NCBI GenBank assembly: GCA_030679635.1
Contig: JAUXSZ010000177.1
Coordinates: forward strand, 1-38,896
Direction of reading: 5' to 3'
Length of the DNA: 38,896 bases
Source: Sulfuricurvum sp.
GTDB taxonomy: Bacteria; Campylobacterota; Campylobacteria; Campylobacterales; Sulfurimonadaceae
The notes below the pieces were generated by a model, which was not told where the DNA came from, did not search any database, and worked only from the letters and a program-made list of their open reading frames with translations. Made by a program: the position numbers and the translations under genes. Positions 14,881 to 23,074 of the stretch are shown here, piece after piece; position 1 is the first letter of the stretch, and every line of letters begins with the position of its first letter.

Positions 14881-15998
14881 TGGGTACCTCCAAACCGATA
14901 ATAGGCATTGCATGAACCCTCAGAGCTGACCATACAGCTTCCCAACGGAGAGTTTGGGGTACATGCGGTACCGAAAACCGTGCAGTCATTGGGTTTGGCT
15001 ATACCGCGCAGAATGGATCCGCAGATGCAGAGTTTATGATCGTCGATCGGCTCATAGGAGAGGAATTCGGCAAATACGTTTTCAGCATCGAAATGGGAAA
15101 ACTCATCGCGAAGCTTCAACGCACTGTCGGCAATATCGCCAAGACCCCGCCACCGAAAGGTGTCGCGTACACGCATCGTTTGGTCGATCATTTTTTGGGC
15201 TTTTAAATTTCCCTCATGCGTTACGGCACGGCTGTATTGCACCTCTACCTCGCTGCGATTTTCGTTTTTTTGGACAACGATTTTCAAAATTCCTTCCATC
15301 ACATCGACCGGTTCAAATCCGCTGACAACGATGGGGGTGCCATACGCCTCAGCGATGGAGTCATAAATCTTTGAGCCTGAAATAACACTCACGTGTGAGG
15401 GGCCGATGAACGCATTGATCCGGTTTTGCGGGTCATTCATGATCGCATGGACGGGTTGAGGAACCAAGACATGATTGATATGGAAAAAGAGGTTTTGCAA
15501 TCCTTCATGATCGGCTTGGAGAATCACCGCGGCGCTCATAGGGGTCGTCGTCTCAAATCCGATTGCAAAAAAGATCACCTTTTTGGTTGGATTTTCGCGG
15601 GCGATCTTGAGTGCATCCATGGGGGAATAAAGGGGGCGTATGTCGCATCCTCTTGAGCGCTCCTGCACCAAAGAACTCGATGATCCTGGGACACGGATCA
15701 TGTCCCCTAGGGTTAAAAGAATCGTATCCTTCATCCGAGCCAAAGAAATCGCATGGTCAATCCGTTCTTTTGGCATGATGCACACCGGACATCCAGGGCC
15801 GTGTATAAACTCGATGGACGGCGGGAGGAGTTGCTTGAGGCCGTATTTCATGATGGTATGGGTATGGCCGCCGCACACCTCCATAATCCGAAGGGGATCA
15901 GAGAGTTTTTCACTCTCCTCTTTGATGGTTCGGGCCAATGCCTTGATCGTAGAGCCGTCGCGAAAGCCGTCATACAGATCTTTGAGCTGTAAGCTCAT
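14877..15998 (-). CDS. hypD: Hydrogenase maturation protein HypD
   Basis: HypD is the [4Fe-4S] scaffold that, with HypC, assembles the Fe(CN)2CO unit before transfer to the hydrogenase large subunit. Conserved motifs are CGGHTHTIMKYG (about 42-53), HGPGCPVC (about 67-74), GFETT, and a C-terminal group of cysteines that bind the cluster. The start at 15998 is chosen because GAGGG sits seven bases upstream and the ATG overlaps the hypC stop (ATGA). The alternative ATG at 16019 would add seven residues inside hypC. Length 373 residues is standard. Part of the hypBCDEA run. Confidence 0.95.
   Translation of the reverse strand: MSLQLKDLYDGFRDGSTIKALARTIKEESEKLSDPLRIMEVCGGHTHTIMKYGLKQLLPPSIEFIHGPGCPVCIMPKERIDHAISLARMKDTILLTLGDMIRVPGSSSSLVQERSRGCDIRPLYSPMDALKIARENPTKKVIFFAIGFETTTPMSAAVILQADHEGLQNLFFHINHVLVPQPVHAIMNDPQNRINAFIGPSHVSVISGSKIYDSIAEAYGTPIVVSGFEPVDVMEGILKIVVQKNENRSEVEVQYSRAVTHEGNLKAQKMIDQTMRVRDTFRWRGLGDIADSALKLRDEFSHFDAENVFAEFLSYEPIDDHKLCICGSILRGIAKPNDCTVFGTACTPNSPLGSCMVSSEGSCNAYYRFGGTH
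14887..14891 (-). promoter_or_regulatory. Shine-Dalgarno GGAGG that assigns a TTG start to hypE
   Basis: A full GGAGG on the minus strand stands six bases before TTG (14878-14880), which overlaps the hypD TGA stop. This geometry mirrors the ATGA overlap at the hypC-hypD junction. Confidence 0.7.
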
Positions 15999-16282
15999 GG
16001 AAGTACCCTCGCCGGACACGCATCAGACTCTTCGATCAGCACCCTCCTCTGCGCCTCTTCCATCTGGTCAATAATTTCACGATAGAGCTTGAGGCTTTCT
16101 TGTGCGTCTTCTTCATCGATTTTGCTCATTGCGAATCCGACGTGAATCAGAACATAATCTCCGATACGAAGATCATCCCCCATCAAATCAAGACTCACCT
16201 TTCGGCGAATTCCCATGGTATCCACCGTCGCAACGTTGTCTTCATCGATCTCAATAACTTTTGAAGGAATAGAGAGGCACAT
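15995..16282 (-). CDS. hypC: Hydrogenase maturation chaperone HypC
   Basis: HypC is the small chaperone that shuttles the iron-cyanide-CO unit from HypD to the hydrogenase large-subunit precursor. The obligatory MCLSIP N-terminus fixes the start and supplies the functional Cys2. The beta-barrel core contains VDTMGIRRKVSLDLM and IGDYVLIHVGFAMSKID. At 95 residues it has a slightly long C-terminal helix. GAGAAAG, which overlaps the hypB stop region, is the likely ribosome-binding site; two bases separate the hypB stop from this ATG. Confidence 0.95.
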   Translation of the reverse strand: MCLSIPSKVIEIDEDNVATVDTMGIRRKVSLDLMGDDLRIGDYVLIHVGFAMSKIDEEDAQESLKLYREIIDQMEEAQRRVLIEESDACPARVLP

Positions 16283-16284
16283 GG

Positions 16285-17052
16285 TTACTTTCTCATGCTT
16301 TTTTTGAATTCGATCCAACGGATCACGTTGAGGATACTCTCGTCGTCTTTGGTTGATATTTCGAGGATATCGGCGCTGGGCTTGAGGCGGCGCGCTGCTT
16401 CTTTGGCATTTGTGATATTAAAATCAAAATGGGGGAGAAGATCGCACTTGGTCATTAAAATGAGATCGGCAGTGCGGAACATCACCGGATATTTCTCAAT
16501 CTTATCTTCCCCTTCAGGAATGGAGACCAGTACGATATTCAAGTGAGCACCAACATCATAACTCGCCGGACAGACGAGATTTCCGACGTTTTCGATAAAA
16601 CAGACATCCAAATCGGCAATGGGGAGTTCATGCAGGGCTTTATGAACCATAAAGGCATCGAGATGACACGCACTTCCCGTTTGGATCTGATAGGCAGGAA
16701 TCCCTTTTGCTTTGATCCGATCGGCATCACGGCAGGTCTCTAAGTCCCCCTCGATCACCCCGAATTTAAATGCAGCCAAATCCGCCATCTTTTCGAGCAA
16801 GGCCGTCTTTCCGCTTCCGGGTGAACTCATCAAATTGATCGCCAAGACTCCGTGATCGTCAAAATGGGCTCGATTGTGCATCGCTTCTTGATCATTTTTA
16901 TCCAATATCTTGGTAATCACCGAGATCGTTTTTGGATCGTTTAGTTGAGGGTTGGCATGAAGCGTCTCATGATGATGGGTGTGGTTATGATGATGGTGAT
17001 CACCATGGTCGTGATGGTGCTGTGTAAGTGAACAGCCGCAATCTTTGCACAT
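16285..17052 (-). CDS. hypB: Hydrogenase nickel-incorporation GTPase HypB, histidine-rich
   Basis: HypB is the metal-binding GTPase that inserts nickel with HypA. The N-terminus MCKDCGCSL holds the high-affinity nickel motif CxxCGC and fixes the start. It is followed by a histidine-rich stretch (13 His between residues 12 and 32) that could store nickel or zinc. The GTPase domain has the P-loop SPGSGKTAL (77-85), a switch region with conserved Cys/His, and TKCD as the guanine-specificity motif. AAGGA lies upstream of the ATG. The gene follows hydE after 40 bases on the same strand. Length is 255 residues. Confidence 0.95.
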   Translation of the reverse strand: MCKDCGCSLTQHHHDHGDHHHHNHTHHHETLHANPQLNDPKTISVITKILDKNDQEAMHNRAHFDDHGVLAINLMSSPGSGKTALLEKMADLAAFKFGVIEGDLETCRDADRIKAKGIPAYQIQTGSACHLDAFMVHKALHELPIADLDVCFIENVGNLVCPASYDVGAHLNIVLVSIPEGEDKIEKYPVMFRTADLILMTKCDLLPHFDFNITNAKEAARRLKPSADILEISTKDDESILNVIRWIEFKKSMRK

Positions 17053-17092
17053 ATTTTTCCTTGTATTTAGTTTTAGGGTAAAAACAGACTTT

Positions 17093-18919
17093 TTATTCGC
17101 TGCCAAGCGTTACCGCTCCGACAGCGACATTGGCGCCGTCCATGCTTAAGCGCTCGTTTCTAAAGATCGTATAGTTAGAAGCGATAGCATTGTAGGTACG
17201 CATCAACAGCTGACGGTTTTCAAACAGACTGCCGCTTAATGTCACCCCGACAATAGAAATGTTCGAATCGGCGAGTTCGGCCTGCTGTGCTATAAAATCT
17301 GCCAACGAATCAATAAAACCAAAACTTAGCAGGTATTCATCAACCCCTGCCAGCTTGAAACTCATCGCCGACCTGATGGCCAATCGTGGATCGATATCAT
17401 AGCCATTATCGGTTTTCAATATTTTATAATCGATACGAGGTCCTGATTTTCCGTTAAATTCAAGGGCCGTTGCTTCAAGCTGCTCGCATGCCGTTTGAAT
17501 ATCGTCACCCTCAGAAATTCCGATAAAGAGGGCTGCCATAGCCCATAATCGGCTCAACATCGAGACCTTGCCCGATGTTTCAAAACGGGCATGTTCTATC
17601 TGATCATACAGTTTTGGGTAGGTGTTTTTGAAGTTAGCAACGAGCCGTCCTCCCGCTTCATCCATTTGAACGATCGATGATAGCATGACTTTAGGATCAT
17701 TGAGGGCATTATGAGAAAAATGGGCCATCGGCAAATAGCCTATTTTAGACGAGAAACCGCATATCTGTGATGTGTGTTGACGGCTTAGGTAAATACCGCA
17801 CAGCGATTTCCCCTGCAGGTCATGTTCCAAAACGACGCAACGTAGTGCTGCATGGGCCGGTTCAAAGGAAATGGCATTGGCTAAAGGAGAGACCTCATCC
17901 TTAGCAACAAACTTTATACATCCTTTCGCAGCGGACTCTTTGGCTAGGGTTAACACCAATCCGTCTTTTCCCCCGAATGCGTTAAACCGCTCAAAAGTGC
18001 AGCAAGAGGGTTGTTTCAACGGCATGGGATGGTGCCATGGGAGCATGTCCCGTCCGACATGGATAATAACATGGTGCCCTAACGCTGAAGCTGCGCGAAG
18101 AGAGGGAATCTGATCACAATAGAGGGCAAAAATACCTTTGCGGGATAATGCTGTGCACACTGCCAACGTGATCTTATCGTCGGGGAAAAAAACAGGGTAA
18201 AGCGGTCTTAGCAAATTATGTTCGGCTCGAAACTTCAATTTTGGTTTTAAACGGACAGAGGGCTTTTCGATCATCATCAGCGCCTCAAGTTCACCTTGGG
18301 TAATCATCAAAGAATCGGAAATATCAGCGGGACTGCATATCAATATGCCGTTCTCTTCGTGTTCTTGGGTAGTGAGCAAAGAGAAGCGCCGAATACCGTT
18401 GTAGGTTGGCACCGTAATCGTACCGTGTTTGATGAGCGCTTCAGCAAGCTTCGAGAAGAGTTCTTCCGCCGTTTTCGCATTTATGTGCGTATAGGCGACG
18501 AGTTCATCCAGCGTTAATGTCGCAGCACTGAATCCACACACCGTGCACGATTCAAACGGGTTCAGCGTCTCTGTAATATGGTGTTGGCATTCCAGACAAT
18601 AAGGGACCCTATAGTCGGAGGCTTCTTCTCTTAGAGGCTGAGATTCCCGGAGCGTCTCAACGGATTGTACGATATGCTCATGCAAAAACAGTGATTGCGG
18701 TATGAGTGCTGAGACCAGCTCCGCCAGTTTTTCGAGCTCGTTTTGTTCACCGGATGCTTCAATGCCATAATAGTGCTGTTCTTGATAAAGTCTCAACGGC
18801 AAAGTGGATCGTTCCCCAATGCGTTTGAGCAAACGGACAAAGAGACCGTTATTGTGGATATAGTGAAATTTAAACGCTATATGCATCAGCAGACCGAAAG
18901 GAATGAGGTAGGACAGCAT
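17093..18919 (-). CDS. hydE: HydE, HypF-related hydrogenase accessory protein of the hydABCDE operon
   Basis: This 608-residue protein takes the position of hydE in the Wolinella/Helicobacter hydABCDE order. It resembles a reduced HypF. The N-terminal acylphosphatase domain is missing, and only two Cys pairs of the zinc region remain (Cys108/111, Cys125/128). A YrdC-like end (GELEALMMIEKPSVRLK) leads into a Kae1/HypF-like C-terminal domain that ends with GVTLSGSLFENRQLL, parallel to LSGGVFQNKTLL in HypF. The HypF metal motif HHxxAH and the DGTGYGDDG loop are not recognisable, so carbamoyl transfer is doubtful. A chaperone role in HydB or quinone-site assembly is inference. The ATG at 18919 has GAGG nine bases upstream but overlaps hydD by 50 bases; the ATG at 18886 is an alternative start. 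Confidence 0.78.
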   Translation of the reverse strand: MLSYLIPFGLLMHIAFKFHYIHNNGLFVRLLKRIGERSTLPLRLYQEQHYYGIEASGEQNELEKLAELVSALIPQSLFLHEHIVQSVETLRESQPLREEASDYRVPYCLECQHHITETLNPFESCTVCGFSAATLTLDELVAYTHINAKTAEELFSKLAEALIKHGTITVPTYNGIRRFSLLTTQEHEENGILICSPADISDSLMITQGELEALMMIEKPSVRLKPKLKFRAEHNLLRPLYPVFFPDDKITLAVCTALSRKGIFALYCDQIPSLRAASALGHHVIIHVGRDMLPWHHPMPLKQPSCCTFERFNAFGGKDGLVLTLAKESAAKGCIKFVAKDEVSPLANAISFEPAHAALRCVVLEHDLQGKSLCGIYLSRQHTSQICGFSSKIGYLPMAHFSHNALNDPKVMLSSIVQMDEAGGRLVANFKNTYPKLYDQIEHARFETSGKVSMLSRLWAMAALFIGISEGDDIQTACEQLEATALEFNGKSGPRIDYKILKTDNGYDIDPRLAIRSAMSFKLAGVDEYLLSFGFIDSLADFIAQQAELADSNISIVGVTLSGSLFENRQLLMRTYNAIASNYTIFRNERLSMDGANVAVGAVTLGSE

Positions 18920-19418
18920 GAATCGTTACCTCGTTTTGCTTGATTGAGTGAACGCCTAGCGTTTTGAGATAGGTGACTAAGGTATCGTCCATTAACACAA
19001 TGGCATTAGCAACCCCCTCTGATAGAGAAAACTCTGTTGCCTCTATCACGGTGGGCACTACCCCCATAATCATCGTTTTCGGACGATCTCCTGAGAGGTC
19101 CATCATGATGAGCGTCTGCAGCATCTCGACTTCATGCGCACTTCCTTGCCAATCAACCGCAGCAGGTACGGCTTCAAAATCAAAAAAATAGACCTCTCCC
19201 GCGTTCACTCCCGCTGCATTGATCGTATCGACGATGATGATCTGGTCATACTCGACCATGATCGGAATCAGCCGTTGGGCCAGCGTTCCTCCGTCTACTA
19301 TATCCAGTTGATGGTCACCTACAAAGCGGTATTTTTGACCCATATAGTTGATAAAATGGATACCAACCCCTTCATCGCCAAAGAGTAGATTGCCGATCCC
19401 CAAGAGTAGAATTTTCAT
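18870..19418 (-). CDS. hydD: Hydrogenase maturation protease HydD for HydB
   Basis: This endopeptidase of the HyaD/HupD family removes the C-terminal extension of the large subunit once nickel is in place. The N-terminus LLLGIGNLLFGDEGVG with an acidic nickel ligand, DGGTL, the VDTINAAGVNAGEVYFF strand and the HEVEML helix are family hallmarks. It has 182 residues. It overlaps the end of hydC by four bases (ATGA), which ties it to the HydABC enzyme. The expected substrate is HydB, cleaved after His549. A second, different protease at 27469-28011 probably serves the other hydrogenase. Confidence 0.93.
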   Translation of the reverse strand: MKILLLGIGNLLFGDEGVGIHFINYMGQKYRFVGDHQLDIVDGGTLAQRLIPIMVEYDQIIIVDTINAAGVNAGEVYFFDFEAVPAAVDWQGSAHEVEMLQTLIMMDLSGDRPKTMIMGVVPTVIEATEFSLSEGVANAIVLMDDTLVTYLKTLGVHSIKQNEVTIHAVLPHSFRSADAYSV

Positions 19419-20110
19419 CTCTCTTCGTCTCCTCTTTTTTTAAGATGATAATCATACCCTGTAAACATAACGTCTAACGCAGCATGCTTAAAGCGTATGG
19501 CAGACCAGATGACCATATAGACATGGATAGGAATAAAGATCAAAAAGCCCCACATCGTGATATGGTGAATCAGACGAACGGTTGCCAAACCGCCCATCCA
19601 TACTTCAACCACTCTCATAGGCTCATACAGCAATCCAGCGAGTCCCTGATGGTAAATATGGACATAGAGTATCAGCCCGCTCAGGGACGAAAGCACAACC
19701 AACAGCATGATCACCGTGTACGCTAAAAACTGCAGCGGTCCATACAACCCTTTTTTTTGCAACTCGCCGATAAAAAAATAGGACTTCAGTTGAAGGATCC
19801 ACGATTTAAGGCTAAACTCATCTTTAAGCGAACTCAATTCGCTTCTGCTGTCCTTTCCAAAAAAGAAAAGAAATATTCGAAGTATTCCTGCTGAAATAAG
19901 AATAAATCCCAATAGTACATGCCAAGAGACCCACTCACCGTATATGAGCTGATCGCTTGACTCCCCCGATGAAAGAAAAGGGCTTGCAATGTAAAACCCC
20001 GTTATCGCCAGCCCTGTAATGACAACAGCCCGTATCCAGTGCAGGAGACGGTTTGTACTGCTGTAGACAAAGGACACATGTTCAACGCCACTTGATTCTC
20101 TTTTGTCCAT
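19415..20110 (-). CDS. hydC: Hydrogenase cytochrome b subunit HydC
   Basis: This integral-membrane dihaem cytochrome b anchors the hydrogenase and passes electrons to the quinone pool. Four membrane helices are clear: about 23-45 (HWIRAVVITGLAITGFYIA), 60-85 (WHVLLGFILISAGILR), 125-150 and 180-205 (HHITMWGFLIFIPIHVYMV). Histidines in helices 1, 2 and 4 are suitable haem ligands. A very strong AGGAGGAG lies six bases before the ATG. It has 231 residues, the normal size. It sits between hydB (27 bases) and hydD (four-base overlap). Confidence 0.93.
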   Translation of the reverse strand: MDKRESSGVEHVSFVYSSTNRLLHWIRAVVITGLAITGFYIASPFLSSGESSDQLIYGEWVSWHVLLGFILISAGILRIFLFFFGKDSRSELSSLKDEFSLKSWILQLKSYFFIGELQKKGLYGPLQFLAYTVIMLLVVLSSLSGLILYVHIYHQGLAGLLYEPMRVVEVWMGGLATVRLIHHITMWGFLIFIPIHVYMVIWSAIRFKHAALDVMFTGYDYHLKKRGDEER

Positions 20111-20137
20111 GATATACTCCTCCTGTTATCGTCTATA

Positions 20138-21862
20138 TTAGGTGCTGCAAGCGATTTCGCTTGTTAAGGGATTGACCTTAAACTTACTGATTTCTACCCC
20201 TTTCATATCCATCACGTGTACCGAGCATGCCATACATGGATCAAACGAGTGAATGACTCTTAATACTTCCAGCGGTTTGGTCGGATCTTCGAGCTTCAAT
20301 CCGACCAATGAGGCTTCATAGGGACCCACTTTGCCATTTCCATCCATGGGACCTGCATTCCATGTGGTCGGTACGACTGCCTGATAATTTTCGATCACAC
20401 CGTTTTTTATACGAACCCAATGCCCCAGTGTGCCGCGTGGCGCTTCACCGAGAAAATGCCCTTTATACTCTTTATGGGGATCAATCTCGAACTTCGTGTA
20501 GGTACTGTCATCACTTTTGATGTTCTCTACGAGAGAGTTAAACGTGATGATTGCATTATCGGAGATTAACTTGGTCTGCAGCATTCGTGCAGCCGTACGA
20601 CCCAGCGTTGTAAAAAGTGCTGCAACCGGCAATCCGGTCCGTTTTAAAAAGTCGTTCACCTCTTTTTTTACTTTTTCATGGCCTCTGGCATAATTCACCA
20701 GCAAACACGAAAGAGGCCCCACTTCCATCGGCTCTTTATCATAACGGGGTGCTTTAACCCAGCTGTATTTATCTTTTTCATTGATGATTTTGGCTTTGCC
20801 GTTGACGGTATCACCCTCAATAAATCCGGTATACTCCTGCTCGGTTACACCATCATATGGGTGTAGCGGTTTATCTCCTTTGTACCAGGCATGCGTAACA
20901 TCCTCTTCAATCTTCCTATCATCAATATCATAGACTTTGGAGATATCGCCGTTTTTGATATAGCCGCTTTGAAAAAGAGTGTCTGTGCGGGTTAGTAAAA
21001 AAGCATCTGCCGTCAGAAAATTCTTGACACTGACACCGCCCAGTACACTGGGTTCCGTGCCATACGCATCGGCTGCCATGACAATATCCGCATAATAGGC
21101 ACGATCAATGAAATCTTTCACAATTTCGTATTTGGATTTCCACTCCGCCAAACGTGTCGGGCTTAACACATCACGTACGCAGGTAACACCGCCGACAACC
21201 AAACTTTGCGGATGCGGCTGCTTGGCACCGAATATCGCAAACATCTGTGCTGCAATACGCTGCACTTCAAGTGCCTTCAGGTAGTGTGATAGAGCAATCA
21301 GATTTTGCTCAGGAGAAAATTTATACGTTTTATTCCCCCAGTACGCATTGGCAAACGGCCCCATTTGCCCCTTCGCCACAAAACCTTTGACCCGCTGCTG
21401 TACGGCCGTCAGTTCATCTGTACCGGTGGCAATCGGAAGATCGGTGTAGTTAAAGGCCAGTTCGGACGCACGTTTGGGATCGGCACTCAGCGCAGAAACG
21501 ATATCAACCCAGTCCAAGCCGTGGAGATGGTAAAAATGGACGACATGGTCATGCATATAGAGGGACTCATTTAAAAGGGAACGGACTAATTTGGCATTGT
21601 AAGGGGGCTCGACACCCAAGGCATTTTCAACCGCCTCAATACCTGCTTTATAGTGCGAATAGGTACAGACACCGCATATACGCTGTGCGATCAGGCCGGT
21701 ATCACGCGGATCCCGCCCTTTGAGGATCAGTTCGATACCGCGCCACAGCGTTGAGGAGGAGTAAGCTTTTTGGACGACATTGTTTTTATCAATTTCGACC
21801 TCAATGCGCAGATGACCTTCGATACGTGTAATCGGATCGATTACTACCCTTTTATGTGCCAT
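20138..21862 (-). CDS. hydB: [NiFe] hydrogenase large subunit HydB (membrane-bound, quinone-linked)
   Basis: This is the catalytic large subunit of a group 1 uptake hydrogenase, holding the NiFe(CN)2CO centre and exported with HydA through the Tat system. The N-terminal ligand pair is Cys63/Cys66 in RICGVC and the C-terminal pair is Cys543/Cys546 in FDPCMACSVH. The 25 residues after His549 form the extension removed by the protease. At 574 residues it is typical. It starts three bases after the hydA stop. It is paralogous to the large subunit at 28020-29714, sharing IDPITRIEGHLRIEVE and LKGRDPRDTGLIAQ. Confidence 0.97.
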   Translation of the reverse strand: MAHKRVVIDPITRIEGHLRIEVEIDKNNVVQKAYSSSTLWRGIELILKGRDPRDTGLIAQRICGVCTYSHYKAGIEAVENALGVEPPYNAKLVRSLLNESLYMHDHVVHFYHLHGLDWVDIVSALSADPKRASELAFNYTDLPIATGTDELTAVQQRVKGFVAKGQMGPFANAYWGNKTYKFSPEQNLIALSHYLKALEVQRIAAQMFAIFGAKQPHPQSLVVGGVTCVRDVLSPTRLAEWKSKYEIVKDFIDRAYYADIVMAADAYGTEPSVLGGVSVKNFLTADAFLLTRTDTLFQSGYIKNGDISKVYDIDDRKIEEDVTHAWYKGDKPLHPYDGVTEQEYTGFIEGDTVNGKAKIINEKDKYSWVKAPRYDKEPMEVGPLSCLLVNYARGHEKVKKEVNDFLKRTGLPVAALFTTLGRTAARMLQTKLISDNAIITFNSLVENIKSDDSTYTKFEIDPHKEYKGHFLGEAPRGTLGHWVRIKNGVIENYQAVVPTTWNAGPMDGNGKVGPYEASLVGLKLEDPTKPLEVLRVIHSFDPCMACSVHVMDMKGVEISKFKVNPLTSEIACST

Positions 21863-21865
21863 AGA

Positions 21866-23011
21866 TCAACTCTCCTTCTCGTCTTTGTTGTTCATGAACA
21901 GACTCGCGACAGAATGGGCTCCAATGCCGACGACGGTACCCGTCAAAAGGGTCGTTCCTATTTTATCAACGGTAGAATTCAGCCCCATGACCAGATGCGA
22001 CTGCAATGGCTGCTCAAGCGGTCCCATCGTATCCCAAAAGTTGGGCTCACTGCATCCCATACACCCATGGCCCGCACCGATAGGCCAGTTCACATGTTGA
22101 TTAAAACGTTCCGTAGAGCAGTTGTTGAAGGTATAGGGCCCTTTACACCCTTGCTTATACAAACACCACCCCTCTTTTGCACCGTCATCGCCAAAACTCT
22201 CTACAAACTCTCCCGCGTCAAAATGGCCGCGACGTTCGCAAAGATCATGAATGCGGTTACCGTAAGCCCATTTCGGACGGCTGTACATATCCAATGCCGG
22301 CAACGTACCAAAGAGGAGATAGTGCATCAAGGTTCCAACGATATTGGCAGCACTTGGGGGACAGCCAGGGACGTTGATCACCGGTTGTTTGACGACTTTG
22401 TCTACCCCTTTTGCTCCGGTTGGGTTTGGTGCAGCTGCCTGAATGCCGCCAAAGCTGGCGCACGTACCGATGGAGAAAATCGCAGCCGCATGGCTTGCCG
22501 CCTCTTGGACAAAGTCAAGCCCTGTTCTGGCGTGCGCGCCCAGCGTCAGATATTGACCGTTCATCGCCGTAGGGACACCCCCCTCGACTAATAATATATA
22601 GCGCCCGGCATAGGTTTTCATGGCATTTTCCAAATTTGCTTCTGCCTGCCATCCGGCTGCCGCCATCAATGTCTCGTGATATTCCAAGGAGATATAGTCA
22701 AAGATAAGAGAGTCAACCGTAGGGGCATCCGAACGGATTAACGCTTCGCTGCATCCCGTACATTCAGCCATATGCAGCCAAATGAGCGGAAGGCGATCGG
22801 CCAGTTTTGCGGCTTGTGCAAACAGCGGGGTAAACTGCGAGGGTAAAGCCAGCATTGCCGTAACACCGGCAGCCCACTTCATAAACTCACGTCGTCCAAT
22901 ACCGCGTTTTTCAAGCATCTGCTCAATCGACTCCTCTTTGGTAGAAGATAAAGAAGACAAAACTGCAATATGTTTTTCTGCTTTTGCATACAGTGCATCA
23001 AACCCGTTCAT
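21866..23011 (-). CDS. hydA: [NiFe] hydrogenase small subunit HydA, Tat-exported and membrane-anchored
   Basis: This is the iron-sulfur subunit of the periplasm-facing hydrogenase. A Tat signal (Arg40-Arg41 in GRREFMKWAAG) is followed by a hydrophobic stretch. The proximal cluster ligands are Cys84, Cys87, Cys184 and Cys217. The distal cluster uses His255, Cys258, Cys283 and Cys289, and the medial cluster Cys298, Cys317 and Cys320. The two supernumerary cysteines of O2-tolerant enzymes are absent (ECTGCSEA and GTCASFGG), so the proximal cluster is the standard type. A C-terminal membrane helix (about 351-373) anchors it next to HydC. AGGAG precedes the ATG. It has 381 residues. Confidence 0.97.
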   Translation of the reverse strand: MNGFDALYAKAEKHIAVLSSLSSTKEESIEQMLEKRGIGRREFMKWAAGVTAMLALPSQFTPLFAQAAKLADRLPLIWLHMAECTGCSEALIRSDAPTVDSLIFDYISLEYHETLMAAAGWQAEANLENAMKTYAGRYILLVEGGVPTAMNGQYLTLGAHARTGLDFVQEAASHAAAIFSIGTCASFGGIQAAAPNPTGAKGVDKVVKQPVINVPGCPPSAANIVGTLMHYLLFGTLPALDMYSRPKWAYGNRIHDLCERRGHFDAGEFVESFGDDGAKEGWCLYKQGCKGPYTFNNCSTERFNQHVNWPIGAGHGCMGCSEPNFWDTMGPLEQPLQSHLVMGLNSTVDKIGTTLLTGTVVGIGAHSVASLFMNNKDEKES

Positions 23012-23074
23012 GTTGATTCTCCTATGACAAATAATTATTAATCACTGTACCACACCTAAAATAATAAATATCTT

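Noticed and set aside
17053..17106. Upstream extension of hypB
   Set aside because: The extra residues precede the CxxCGC nickel motif that normally begins at Met1, overlap the hydE end, and AAGGA supports the start at 17052.
21770..22591. Long open reading frame (273 codons) on the plus strand across the hydA/hydB junction
   Set aside because: It lies wholly antisense to hydA and hydB, its translation resembles no protein family, and high G+C at third positions of the hydrogenase genes explains the lack of stops.
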